Source of the DNA: Marsupella aquatica
Lineage: Eukaryota; Marchantiophyta
Direction of reading: 5' to 3'
Length of the DNA stretch: 64,000 nt
Assembly (NCBI GenBank): GCA_973895155.1
Contig: OZ316896.1
Coordinates: 19,220,001 to 19,284,000 of the forward strand
The translations under genes were made by a program, and so were the position numbers. Shown in pieces: positions 9,105-18,890 of this stretch; position 1 is the first letter of the stretch; the number at the start of each line of letters is the position of its first letter. A model generated the notes under the pieces. The model worked only from the letters and a program-made list of their open reading frames with translations, searched no databases and was not told the origin of the DNA.

Positions 9105-12100
9105 CTACAACTGCAAAACTTGCAAAGTAGCACGGTGTCTTGAGAAACTCTCCAAAGGAATCACTTTGGTAAAGGCATCAGCGGGATTGAGCTTTCCATC
9201 AATCTTGACTAGCTCAAAAGTTTTATCAGACACTGCTTGCCTGATAAAATGGTACCTGATATCAATGTGCTTTACCCTGCTATCCATCACCTGGTTAGCA
9301 GCCAAGTGAAGAGCACTCTGACTATCACAGTTTAGAGATATTTTGCCATGCTCTAAACCCATCTCCGCGATCAACTTATCTAACCAAATTGCTTCCTTTG
9401 TTGCTTCTGCTGCTGCAACATACTCTGCTTCTGTAGTAGACTGAGATATCACTTCTGCAAAGTAGATTTCCAATTGATACATCCTCCTCCAAGAGTGTAT
9501 ACAAACCCAGTTGTAGACCTCCTTGTATCCAGACAGCCTCCGTAGTCAGAATCTACATAGCCAACTAACGTTCTATCTGATCTGTTATCAAATAGTAATC
9601 CATAGTCTTGTGTTCTCCTTACATACCTGAGAATCCATTTCACACCTTCCCAATGTACCTTCCTTGGATTTGACATGAATCTGCTAACCTTGCCCATCGC
9701 TAGGGCCAAGTCAGGCCTATTACAAGTCATCAAATACATCAAACTTCCTACTGCCTTCTCATAAGGAATCTTAGCCATCAGACCTTTCTCCACAACATCC
9801 ATAGCAGAGAAAGCCGATGATAACTTGAAATGTGAAGCTAAAGAAATACTCACTGGCTTACAGTTGTCCATGTTGAATTGTGCAAGTACTTTCCTCGCAT
9901 ACTGGCCTTGACTCAAGCACAACTGTCCAGTTTTAGAGTTCCCAAAAATCTCCATCCCTAAGATCCTCTTGGCCTTACCAAGATACTTCATCCTGAATTC
10001 AACACTCAATTTTGCCTTGAGACTGTCAACCTCAGATTGATCTTTAGCCACAATTAGCATGTCATCCACATAGATCACCAGAATGATGAAACCAAATACA
10101 TCATTCTTAACTGATTTTGTATACACACAAGGATCATATACCATCCTTGTAAAACCTTGAGCAAACATGAAATCATCAAACCACTTGTTCCACTGTCTGG
10201 GAGACTACTTCAATCCATACAAGGACTTGAACAATCTGCAAACTAAGTTCTCTTGGCCCTTCTTCATAAAGCCTAGTGGCTGTCTCATGAAGATCAACTC
10301 TTCCAAGTTGCCATAGAGAAAAGCAGTAACAACATCCATCCGATCCATTACCAGACCAAAAAATACAACAAGTTGACACAAGATCCGAATTGTGGAATAC
10401 TTTGCCACCGGTGAAATGACCTCATTGTAGTCCACTCCTTTCTCCTGAGTGAACCCCTTGGCAACAAGCCTTGCCTTGTAGATCTTATCTCCACCCTCTG
10501 AAGGACTGTCCTTCAACTTGTAAATCCACTTGCTATCCACCACTTGCTGACCTCTTGGAAGCTCCACCAGCTCCCATGTCTTGTTGTCACTCAAAGATTG
10601 CAACTCCCTCTGCATTGCTGCATTCCACTCATGCTTCTATTCTGAAGCACAAGCCTCACTGTACGAAGAAGACTCTCTTTCTTCCAAGATCAAAGCCATG
10701 TCATCATCATCAGGTGCAATGTCAATATCATTTAACTTAGATGAGTCTACCGATTGACCATACCTAGTAGGAGCTCTAGTAGAACGACTGAAAGTTCTTT
10801 TAGTAGATGACTCAGGCTGATCTGCTGTTGCTGCTGGTTGAATTTGAGGTACCCCAACAACAATCTGCTCCTCTTGTTCCATCACAGGAACCAGCTCCAA
10901 CCCCGGAGCTTCTCCATCTCTCCTGTCATGAACAACATCATGACTAATCTCCCCCTCAACCCGGTCCGGGATGGGAGATTTCCCCTTGTCAGTATGGGAG
11001 TCTTGAGAACTCTCCCCCTCCTTTGATGATCTAGACTCATTAAAGGACACATCTCTACTGATAATTAGCTTACAGGTTACTGGATCCCATAACCTATAAC
11101 CCTTTACACCTTTATGATAGCCAAGGAAAATGCACTTCTTCGACTTGGACTCCAGCTTGGATCGAAGCTGGGAAGGTGTAAGCACATAAGCATCACATCC
11201 AAAAATCCTTAGATATGAGTAATCTGCTGGACGCCCGTACCTCATTTCAAATGACGTCTTGAATCCAATAGAACTGGATGGAGAAAAATTTACCAAATAA
11301 GCTGTAGTCTTGACAGCTTCAGCCCAAAACTCATGTGGTAAGTATGATTGACTCAACATACTCCTCGAGCGGTCCAATAGTGTCCAGTTGATTCTCTCAA
11401 AAACACCATTCTACTGAGGAGTATAACTTGTTGTGAGATGGCGGGTAATCCCCTGATCCTTACAATACGTTCCAAATTCCCCGAAACTGTATTCACCGGC
11501 GTTATCAGATCAAAGATATCTCACCTTATTACCAGTCTGATTCTCTACTTGGGCTTTCCACTCCTTAAAAGTGACAAAAATATCAGACTTATTGTGTAGA
11601 AAGTATATCCACACATACTTTGAGTAATCGTCAATGAACGTGACATAGTATAATCGTCTAGAATGCGAGGGAGTAGGGGCTGTACCCCACACATCACTAT
11701 GTACATACTCAAGTACCTCCTTGCTGGTGTGAGTTCCAACTCCGAAGGGTTTCCTGTGCTGCTTCCCTAGCACACAATGCTCACAAAATTCCAACTTACA
11801 AGATTGCAAATTAGAAAGTAATCCTTTTTTCTGAAGAATAGCCAAACCTTTTTCACTCATGTGGCCCAAATGGAAGTGCCACAGTCGGGCCGTCTCCTCA
11901 TGAGATAAGGTTACATTGGCTTTATCACAGACTACACTGCCCTCCAAAACGTATAGATTGCTATGTCTCTTTCCTTTCAATACAACTTTAGTACCAGTTG
12001 AAACCTGAAGGACAGCATTAGCAGAGCTCCACTGATGACCATTTGCTTCTAAAACTCCAAGTAAAATGAGATTTTTCATCATGTTGGGAATATGTCTCAC

Positions 12101-13378
12101 ATTCCTCAACGTTCTCACAGCACCATCAAACATCTGAAATCTTACAGATCCAAGTCCAACAACTTGACATGGGATTCTATTTCCCATCAACACTGACCCG
12201 TTGGAAACCGTGTAAGAACTGAAAAAATCTCTCCTAAAGCAAATGTGAAAAATACATGCACTATCTAGAATCCAGTCATCACTACCTGGATTTGACACTA
12301 AGTTGAGAGCATAACCTTGGCATCACAATATGTCATCATCATCGAGTAAATCTACCTCATGCGAACTCGATGTCGCGTTAGCAGATGCAGTAGGGACCTT
12401 TACTCGACAATCCCTTTTCATGTGGCCAGGCTTGCCACAATTCCAACATGCAAGAGGCTTCCTCTCTTGCGATTTCCCTCTGGATTTAGATCTCCCTCGT
12501 GATGTAGATCTAAACCTGTTCTGCCCATGCGTGCACTGCGCTGCTCTCCTATGATTCACGTTCAGCGTAGTGCCAGAAGAAGATGTTGTCTGTGATTGAT
12601 CCAACTTCTTCTGAGCATCATCAGACAATAAAGAGCTCACCACTTCATTATACGAAATGGACTTCAGATCTCTGTACAAGAGCACCTATTTCAAGCCCTG
12701 ATATGACGGCGGTAAGGAGCTTAGCAGAAGCAAGGCCTTATCCTCATCTTCAACTCCTTTTCCCAGGTTTGTCAGATCCACCGCTAGACTGTCAAACTCA
12801 TCCAGATGATCCTGCATCTTGCTCCCTTCCTTGAGCCTGAGGCTCATCAAGAGAGACTTCTTGTACAGCCGGTCTGACGCATCTTCCCGGTAGTACTTCT
12901 CTCTTAGAGCCTTGAACAGTGATGTGCAATCCATATAATTATCCAGTTGCTTAATGATGTGCGGCTTGAGATAAAGCATCACTGCATTAACAGCAATCAC
13001 CTGCTCCTGTCTCCACTGTCTCACAGAAATCTCCTCCTCTCCATCATACTGCTCTTGCGAAGAAAGCAGATGAGCTAAGCCCATGGCCCGTAGAACACCC
13101 TTCACTTGCTTCTCCCAGAGCAAGTAATCAGTACGGCCATCGTACTTCTCCACCTCAAACTTCACTCCTCCAAATCTAGCCATCTCCCTCTTCTTCCCAA
13201 CTACCGACAGCTCTGGTAGTAATACAGCTTCCTCCACTGCACGCCGCACCGGTGATCGTACCATTGATACAAGTTCCTCCTCAAATGGTAGCAGCTCCTC
13301 CTCAGACTCTCTGTCTGATCGTCGCGATCCTGAAGCTCCACCGACGCCAATTCTTCCCGTATCCTCCGAGTCACTCAT
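9105..13378 (-). pseudogene. Copia gag-pol polyprotein, broken
   Basis: One original frame starting at ATG 13378. Gag has the copia-type domain (EKYDGRTDYLLWE) and a zinc knuckle CWNCGKPGHMKRDC near 12450. The protease site reads WILDSAC in place of the usual DSG, so its catalytic triad motif is altered. The integrase has an HHCC finger (LWHFHLGHM, FCEHC) and a core starting HSDVWG. The reverse transcriptase has YVDDM near 10060, and RNase H shows STTEAEYVA near 9400. Breaks: TAG 12686-12688, TGA 12323-12325, TGA 11510-11512, TAG 11411-11413, TAG 10637-10639, TAG 10205-10207, and a frameshift near 9450-9480 at the RNase H junction. Most stops sit where the family usually has Gln or Arg, fitting CAG-to-TAG and CGA-to-TGA changes. 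It cannot make a full polyprotein. Confidence 0.95.
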
Positions 13379-14922
13379 ATAAAACAATCATGAAAAAACA
13401 TCTTTTTTTTGAAACTTCTCATAAAACTCAAAACTCAATACCGCCGCGTAGCCCACGAAGCTAGGAGTCCAATACTGAAAGCCAAAATCAAAATTGAAAT
13501 TTGACGGAAAAGTTATTCAAATTTTGGTCGGGGTGGGTAAAACCTTGGAAAACTCCCCCGTTTTGACCACCTCAGAGAATAACCAAAATACCCAGTACAA
13601 CCCGTCGTCAAAATTGCAATGTGATCAGTGCGCCGCGTTGCCAACTCCAGTGGCAACATCCTCGCCAAAAAAGAATCAAAAAAGTTACCGTTCGGCAGAC
13701 AGAATCTTTGTCGAACGGCCGAAAAACAGCTCTCTGTTTTTTGGGAATATTCCTGCACAGTCCGACAGGTCTCACAGCGGGCCGTTCCCCCTGTCCAAGC
13801 GGTTAAAATGGAGGGCGGCAGGTCCAGGCACAAGGAGAACAAGAAGGAGGGAGAAAAAGTTTAAAAAAAGGCCCTTAAAGGGGGTGTTAAGCCCCTTAAA
13901 GCCAAAAATACCAGTATAAAAAAGGCGCAAAGGGGGAGCACGCGGGTCGGGTGGTACGCCCGGGGGGTACAAGAGCGGTTGTGTACGCAGCCGCGTACGC
14001 CGGTGTACAGGGGTAAATGGGGCCTTGCCTGTGCAGGGGGCGTGAGGCGAGAATGGGCCGGGAGGGGCTAGCCGGGGTGCGCGCCAGCCAGCGCTGCGGA
14101 CCCCGCCTGAAAAATGGGGTGCGGGGGGGGGGCGGCGTACAACCTGGTACTTGAGGCCAGGTTTGAGGTGTGTGTATACACCTCGTATACACACACAAAG
14201 GGGCCCAATTTAACCCCTAAAAAGCCAAAAATTACTCCCCCGGGAAAAAAGAAGAAAAGACTCACCTAATGGCCACCAATTTAAGTGAAGAAAGTGAACG
14301 CCGCCGACGGGAAATATTTTTGAATTTCACCGACACAGTCTGTAGCTCCAGTAGAGAAAAAAAATTCTGCCACATCGCCTTCACTCCGCGTCAAGTGCCA
14401 ATCCCGGGCTCAAAATGACCGTCTCGCTGTGATCAAACCGTTGAGCCGTAGCACTTTGCGTTTCTTCCACCGAGTCGGACGTCACGAGGAGTAACCTGGT
14501 TCAGATATGAACAAGCTCCATAGCTTGTGAAAAAACTTGAACGCCTCCTTACTCGTCACAACGCACTCGGTCACAACTCGACAGCAACTCAGCTACCAAA
14601 ACAACCAGCTTGCTTCAACCTTCAACTTGAGCTATAATGTGCGATCCCTCCCGCACCGCACAACTCACACCGTTGAAAAACGCAAACTCAGGTCTCTCCC
14701 CCAAAATACCGTCGAACACGAATAAACCCTAAACGACGCAACTTCAATTCCTCTGCACCACGGATACCGATCAACGAGTTCTAACCACTGTTAGAAAGCC
14801 CTCTCACTAACCTATCCGCACAGCCACACACATTCGAGTTTCATGCGACGAAACTCCGAATGTACCATCGACAATGAACGCTGGAAACCTGTCACAAAAA
14901 AACCTCGTCACCTCCCAAGCAT
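13379..14922 (-). promoter_or_regulatory. Long untranslated leader of the copia element
   Basis: About 1.5 kb between the primer site and gag, longer than in many copia elements. The part from about 13850 to 14270 is strongly GC-rich with runs of C or G and is unlike the AT-rich rest; it includes the palindromic GTGTGTATAC..GTATACACAC at about 14170-14195. The frames found in it are artefacts of composition. The GC-rich block may be a separate insertion or captured DNA. Confidence 0.6.
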
Positions 14923-14934
14923 GCTCTGATACCA
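14923..14934 (-). other. Primer binding site for initiator tRNA-Met
   Basis: The minus strand reads TGGTATCAGAGC, the classic plant copia site complementary to the 3' end of initiator tRNA-Met, two bases from the 5' LTR. This fixes the element's orientation. Confidence 0.95.
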
Positions 14935-14936
14935 CT

Positions 14937-15489
14937 TGTTGAGCATAGACGACATTCGTAACAGCAAGCCCATGAACCATCCAACGCACAATAGTCGACA
15001 CAGAGAGATACGTGGTTCACCTCCACATGAGGTTACGTGCACGGGAACACACAAGAGCTTTACTGCACTCTAGGCCGACCGGCCATACCAAGCATCCACA
15101 GCACAAGCTCTCCCTATCTCTCAACTAGCTCCATAACAATGAGCCTAAGTTCCACCAGGGTCTGGCATCAGCCCTAGCTATATACACAATAGCACTACCG
15201 CTAACATTAGCTAAGTCCCTTGGGCCCTCAGTCTTAACTAATACGTGGAGGACGTGCGAATGCTTGAAGGATAGTTTTTATTAATTTTGAACTAATAATT
15301 ATAATTATTACCGGTAATAAGGAAAATTTTAATAGCAAAATAGAAATAACAAGGGGTAAACAGGAAAGGGCCTGATCGCAGGGGGTCCACTTCTTTTACA
15401 TGGAGTGAGGGCCCAGGGGCTAAGTCCTAACCCAAGTTAGCCTAACTGTAGTTAGCTCATGAGTCACAAGACTAGAGCAATATCTAACA
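14937..15489 (-). repeat. Copia 5' LTR (right copy), interrupted by a MITE
   Basis: Begins TGTTGAGCATAG and ends ATATCTAACA. It is 344 bp long without the inserted element at 15219-15419 and its target duplication, compared with 333 bp for the other LTR; the difference is an 11-bp stretch near 14967-14977. Confidence 0.95.
15219..15419. mobile_element. MITE of about 200 bp inside the copia LTR
   Basis: Absent from the other LTR, so its ends are defined by comparison. It begins CTTGGGCCCTCA and ends TGAGGGCCCAGGG, which are inverted repeats of about 12 bp. The host sequence CTAAGTCC (or GCTAAGTCC) is duplicated at both sides (15211-15218 and 15420-15427). An 8-9-bp duplication suggests a hAT- or Mutator-like source. 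The interior is AT-rich with no coding capacity. Confidence 0.9.
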
Positions 15490-17183
15490 GATGAGCGTCC
15501 TAAGAAGGACCCTATTGTGATCGAAGTGTAGGGTCGAGCACCTGTAGAATTTCTCGCTGAAGACCCACAGTTTCAGAAGACCCTTTCCGAGGGTGGTTCT
15601 AATTCGAGCGCTGCTGTGGATAAATGGGCAGTCAACCGCTTGACTCGATTTCGAGAGTTCAGAGGATGGGATACGATAGTTGCATTTGAGGACCTCTCTT
15701 TGGCTGAATGTGCCTCAATTCTAATCAATTTTTTTGAGCAGATCTGTAGGAAGGACGACAGCTTGCATCCAACCCAAACATTAATGGGATTATACCGTGC
15801 ATTCCATCGAGTATTGAGGCACTGACAGGAAGTGCAAATTGTCCAGATAGGGAAGGACGAGCCCATATTTCATATGCGCGAGAGTCCTTTGTTTAAGCAA
15901 GTTGGCATTGCTTGCGTGTTAGCCATGGAACGCTCAAGATCTAATGGTGCTAATTTGCCTCGCAAAAAGGTATCTGTCATCTCGTTGGCTGATGAGTCCA
16001 CCATTTTGTCTCACCCTTGCACAACCACTATTCATCCTCGTGGCCTGCAACGCCGTGTAGTGTATTTCCTTCTATTTCGATTTGCCATTCGTGGAGGCAA
16101 CAAGTTACATCGATTGGCAAAGACAGACTTCGAAATTGGCTGCAATGAGAATGGACCATTTGTAAAATACGATGAGCGTCTATCCAAGAACTACAAAGTT
16201 GGTCTCGGTCGGTATCAGGATGAGCATTTTTGTCCTGCTGTAACCAGCTACGACACTTCCATGGTTGAAACTATTCAGAGTTTGATTTCTTACTTGCCTG
16301 CTGCTGGCATATTTCTTTTTTATCAATGCATTGATAGTCCCCGCACTCATGCATGGTACTCGACCCAGCGTGCATCTATGAAGAAGTTGAGTGGCATTCT
16401 GAAGGAAATACATAGGGAATGTGGTTTGGTTATAGACGGTGTCACTAACAAATCTGGTAGGACCACATCATGTGTTACTCGTATGGCGACTGAAGGCATT
16501 CCTGCAGAAGTTGGGATGATAATTACAGGCCATAAGAGCCAAGGTGCCTACTCTTGATATGATCGCAACATAGAGTCGAAGGTCATAGCGGCCCAGAAAT
16601 GCGCCAGTGGTTCATCTAGTTTTGAAGCAAACTTTCATAAGGAGACAGAACGCTTCAAGCAGAAGGTGGTGAATGGAGATGATGACGATGGCTCGCCTAA
16701 CAAGTTATGGAAGAAGGGAGATGAAGGTACTCTTGTGCTATTTTTGTCATGTTGATCGGGATGTCGATCTGCAGCCTTTTGAATATCTGCAACCTTACTA
16801 ATTTGTGTAATTTTTCTGCTGATGCAGATATGGCTCCCGCTGTTGGGTACATCCCTCCAACAGCAGGTCTAGGAGTGCAAGAGACTCCTGCAATGATCGA
16901 GAGCCCTACCACAACTGAGGCGACGACTGCTCTTAATGAGATGGTTCCTATGGTGATTGAGTTGACTCCCATGATTGAGAGCGAATTATCTTGTGAAGTG
17001 AGTGCAGATGGTAAGGTCGACTGGAAGGATGACGGTTGGGTCGACGACTACAACTGGGATGAGCATTTTGAGAATTTTCGGCCCAGCTCTGTTGTTGTGA
17101 ATCCTGTTCAGGCACTTTTTACAAAAGTTCAATCGATCACCAACTGCACTATTTCAATTTCTATTGGAAAGCTGGGGAACTAA
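15490..17183 (+). pseudogene. Crypton/DUF3504-type tyrosine recombinase pseudogene, main part
   Basis: One frame from 15490 carries an N-terminal helical domain (RLTRFREFRGWDTI, then SLAECASILINFFEQICRKD) and a catalytic domain. Box I is FAIRGGNKLHRLAKTDFEI near 16090-16140; box II is KSGRTTSCVTRM near 16455; then ITGHKS near 16525 and YDRN at 16558. This order matches the Crypton transposase and the related DUF3504 domain of ZMYM2-like proteins: both arginines, the late histidine and the candidate catalytic tyrosine are present, but the first position of the usual HxxR is Lys. In-frame stops are TAG 15529-15531, TGA 15823-15825 and TGA 16555-16557, the last just before the catalytic Tyr. After about 50 more codons a GT-AG intron fits at 16727-16827, and the frame continues (DMAPAVGYIPPTAG) to TAA 17183 with an acidic Trp/Asp-rich tail. 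The gene is split by the copia element, so it is inactive. It could be a mobile element's gene or a former domesticated gene. Confidence 0.7.
16727..16827 (+). other. Probable intron in the recombinase pseudogene
   Basis: The donor GAAG|GTACTC and the acceptor CTGCTGATGCAG|AT keep phase 1 and join the charged region after the recombinase domain to the acidic C-terminal tail. It includes a stop codon in the upstream frame and a pyrimidine-rich stretch (TTTTTCTGCTG) before the acceptor. Confidence 0.55.
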
Positions 17184-17588
17184 TGTCGTAGTTACTTGTA
17201 GATTGATTGTAGTAAGCTGGCCTGCATGGCACTCTTGCTCAGTAGTTAGGACGTGCGTTAGACGAAGATATTAGAGACAGTAGATACTAGTATTGCCTGC
17301 ACATGGTTTTGTCATACAAACCACATAGTGTTCACGGGAATTGGTCAGATGACCCTTATTGATGTAATTTTTTCAATTGTTCTCAATAAAGTTTCACTCT
17401 CCACCGCGGGAGTTTTCATTTTTCAAAAAAAGTTATATCAACCATACGTGAACCGTATAAAACTAAGGTATAAAATAATGAGATATCTTTCACCCAAAAA
17501 GTGCTAACGTGGCAGCAGCCTAAAGCCCCCCAAAACATTACAACCATCCGATGACCTTAACGATGTTGGAACACCTACATTTTTCGTT
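17184..17588. other. 3' flank of the recombinase gene
   Basis: No coding sequence. AATAAA-type signals occur at about 17384 (TCAATAAAGT), which could be the gene's former polyadenylation region. Confidence 0.4.
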
Positions 17589-18165
17589 GGATTGGCAACC
17601 GGACGGGTACGAAAATATGGATTTCGTAGAGGATTGGCCACCGGACGGGTACGAAGATATGGATTTCGTAGAGGATTGGCAACCGGACGGGTACGAACAT
17701 ATGGATTTCGTAGAGCTAGTTGAGTAGTAGCCAAGGTTCAGGGACCAAATAATGCCAACTCCATGGCAACTAGGCGCTAAAAATTCCCCACGCTTGACCC
17801 CATAGATGTAACGAGGTCCTAATAATGAAGATATGGATATCGTAGAGGATTGGCAACCGGATCGGTACGAAGATATGGATTTCGTAGAGCTCGTTGAGTA
17901 GTAGCCAAGGTTCAGGGACCAAATAATGCAACTGCCTGGCAACTATGCGCTAAAAATTCCCCAAGCTTGACCCCATAGATTTAACGAGGTCCTAAAAATG
18001 CCGCGGGCTAGATTCATTCACGTGTAAGCGCCCCGAACAACGAGAAAGGCCAGAGTATGACCACCGCGCATAGTATGACTATTATTGAGCTCCACTCCTG
18101 GACTGTCCCTACAGTAGGTGTACTGAAAGAGCTGTCTGGCTTGAGTGGTGTCTCTTCCCACCGGA
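17589..18165. repeat. 42-bp tandem repeat and dispersed-repeat copies B and C
   Basis: GGATTGGCAACCGGACGGGTACGAAGATATGGATTTCGTAGA occurs three times in tandem from 17589 (period 42) and again at 17848. A longer block (GAGTAGTAGCCAAGGTTCAGGGACCAAATAATGC...CTTGACCCCATAGATGTAACGAGGTCC) is directly duplicated at about 17720-17825 and 17895-18000. From about 17925 to 18165 it aligns with 7065-7320, the copy on the other side of the recombinase locus. Confidence 0.8.
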
Positions 18166-18532
18166 CAACGTTGGAATACTTACTCTTTTCGTTGGATTGG
18201 AACCCGACGGGCAGGCAAGTAATGAAGATAAGGATTTCGTAGAGCTTATTGGAGACCGGTCTACCGATGTAATGGATGGAAACCGACGGCTGAATAAATT
18301 AAAACCCTGGGATTTTGTCCGGAGTTTGGTTTATCCGATAGAGACCGACGGCTGGATAGATGAAAAAAATGGGATTTCGTGTGGAGCTCTGATGTATTGT
18401 ATGGAAACCCACGGCTGGATAGGGAAAAAAAAAAGGGGATTTAGGTGGAGCTCGTTGCAGGGTGGTCTCCCCGTCCTCCGAGGAACGTGTCGCAGAATCG
18501 GATGCGCACCTGATGATGGTAACGATGCCTGA
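18166..18532. repeat. Degenerate units of the same repeat family
   Basis: The motif ACCGACGG(G/C)T(G)GATA...GGGATTTCGT(G/A)GAGCT recurs at about 18200, 18270, 18345 and 18405 and again at 19240, related to the 42-bp unit at 17589. The frames here have no recognisable product. Confidence 0.6.
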
Positions 18533-18768
18533 TTGCCTCGGGCAAATTCAATAAGGCATAATTCAATAGCTCCAGGTTTTGCCTTATCGAATGAATTGAA
18601 TGAACGCACCTTGCCTGGGGCAAATTCAATAAGGCATAATTCAATAGCTCCAGGTTTTGCCTTATCGAATGAATTGAATGAACGCACCTTGCCTGGGGCA
18701 AATTCAATAAGGCATAATTCAATAGCTCCAGGTTTTGCCTTATCGAATGAATTGAATGAACGCACCTC
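18533..18768. repeat. Three near-identical 78-bp tandem repeats
   Basis: CAAATTCAATAAGGCATAATTC begins at 18543, 18621 and 18699 and each unit ends GAATTGAATGAACGCACC. Copies are almost identical. Each unit is partly palindromic (AATAAGGCA and TGCCTTAT). The period is 26 codons, so frames stay open on both strands without implying a gene. Confidence 0.95.
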
Positions 18769-18890
18769 CAGCAATGAGAAAGGCCATAAGTATTACCAGC
18801 ACGCGTAACGTGACTATTGAGGTGCACTCCTGGAGCGTCATTTCCGTAGGCGTCCTGAAAAGCTGTGAACAGCTCCAGTGGTGGATCCCT
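18765..18890. repeat. Dispersed repeat family, copy D (partial)
   Basis: AGCAATGAGAAAGGCCATAAGTATTACCAGCACGCGTAACGTGACTATTGAGGTGCACTCC...GTCCTGAAAAGCTGT aligns with the second half of copy A (7160-7290) and copy C (18040-18150), same orientation. Confidence 0.75.

Larger units (their letters stand above)
8565..15489 (-). mobile_element. Ty1/copia LTR retrotransposon, decayed, inserted in the recombinase gene
   Basis: A complete structure of about 6.9 kb: LTRs at 8565-8897 and 14937-15489, a tRNA-Met primer site inside the right LTR, a polypurine tract inside the left LTR, TG...CA ends and a 5-bp target duplication. Read on the minus strand, the internal order is gag, protease, integrase, reverse transcriptase, RNase H, which is the copia order. 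The LTRs differ by an 11-bp indel and, by eye, about seven substitutions over 333 bp (excluding the MITE in the right LTR), so the insertion is not recent. Several in-frame stops and one frameshift make it non-autonomous. Confidence 0.97.

Noticed and set aside
13494-14265. Several frames on both strands in the copia leader
   Set aside because: They lie in a GC-rich untranslated leader between the primer site and gag and match nothing; composition explains them.
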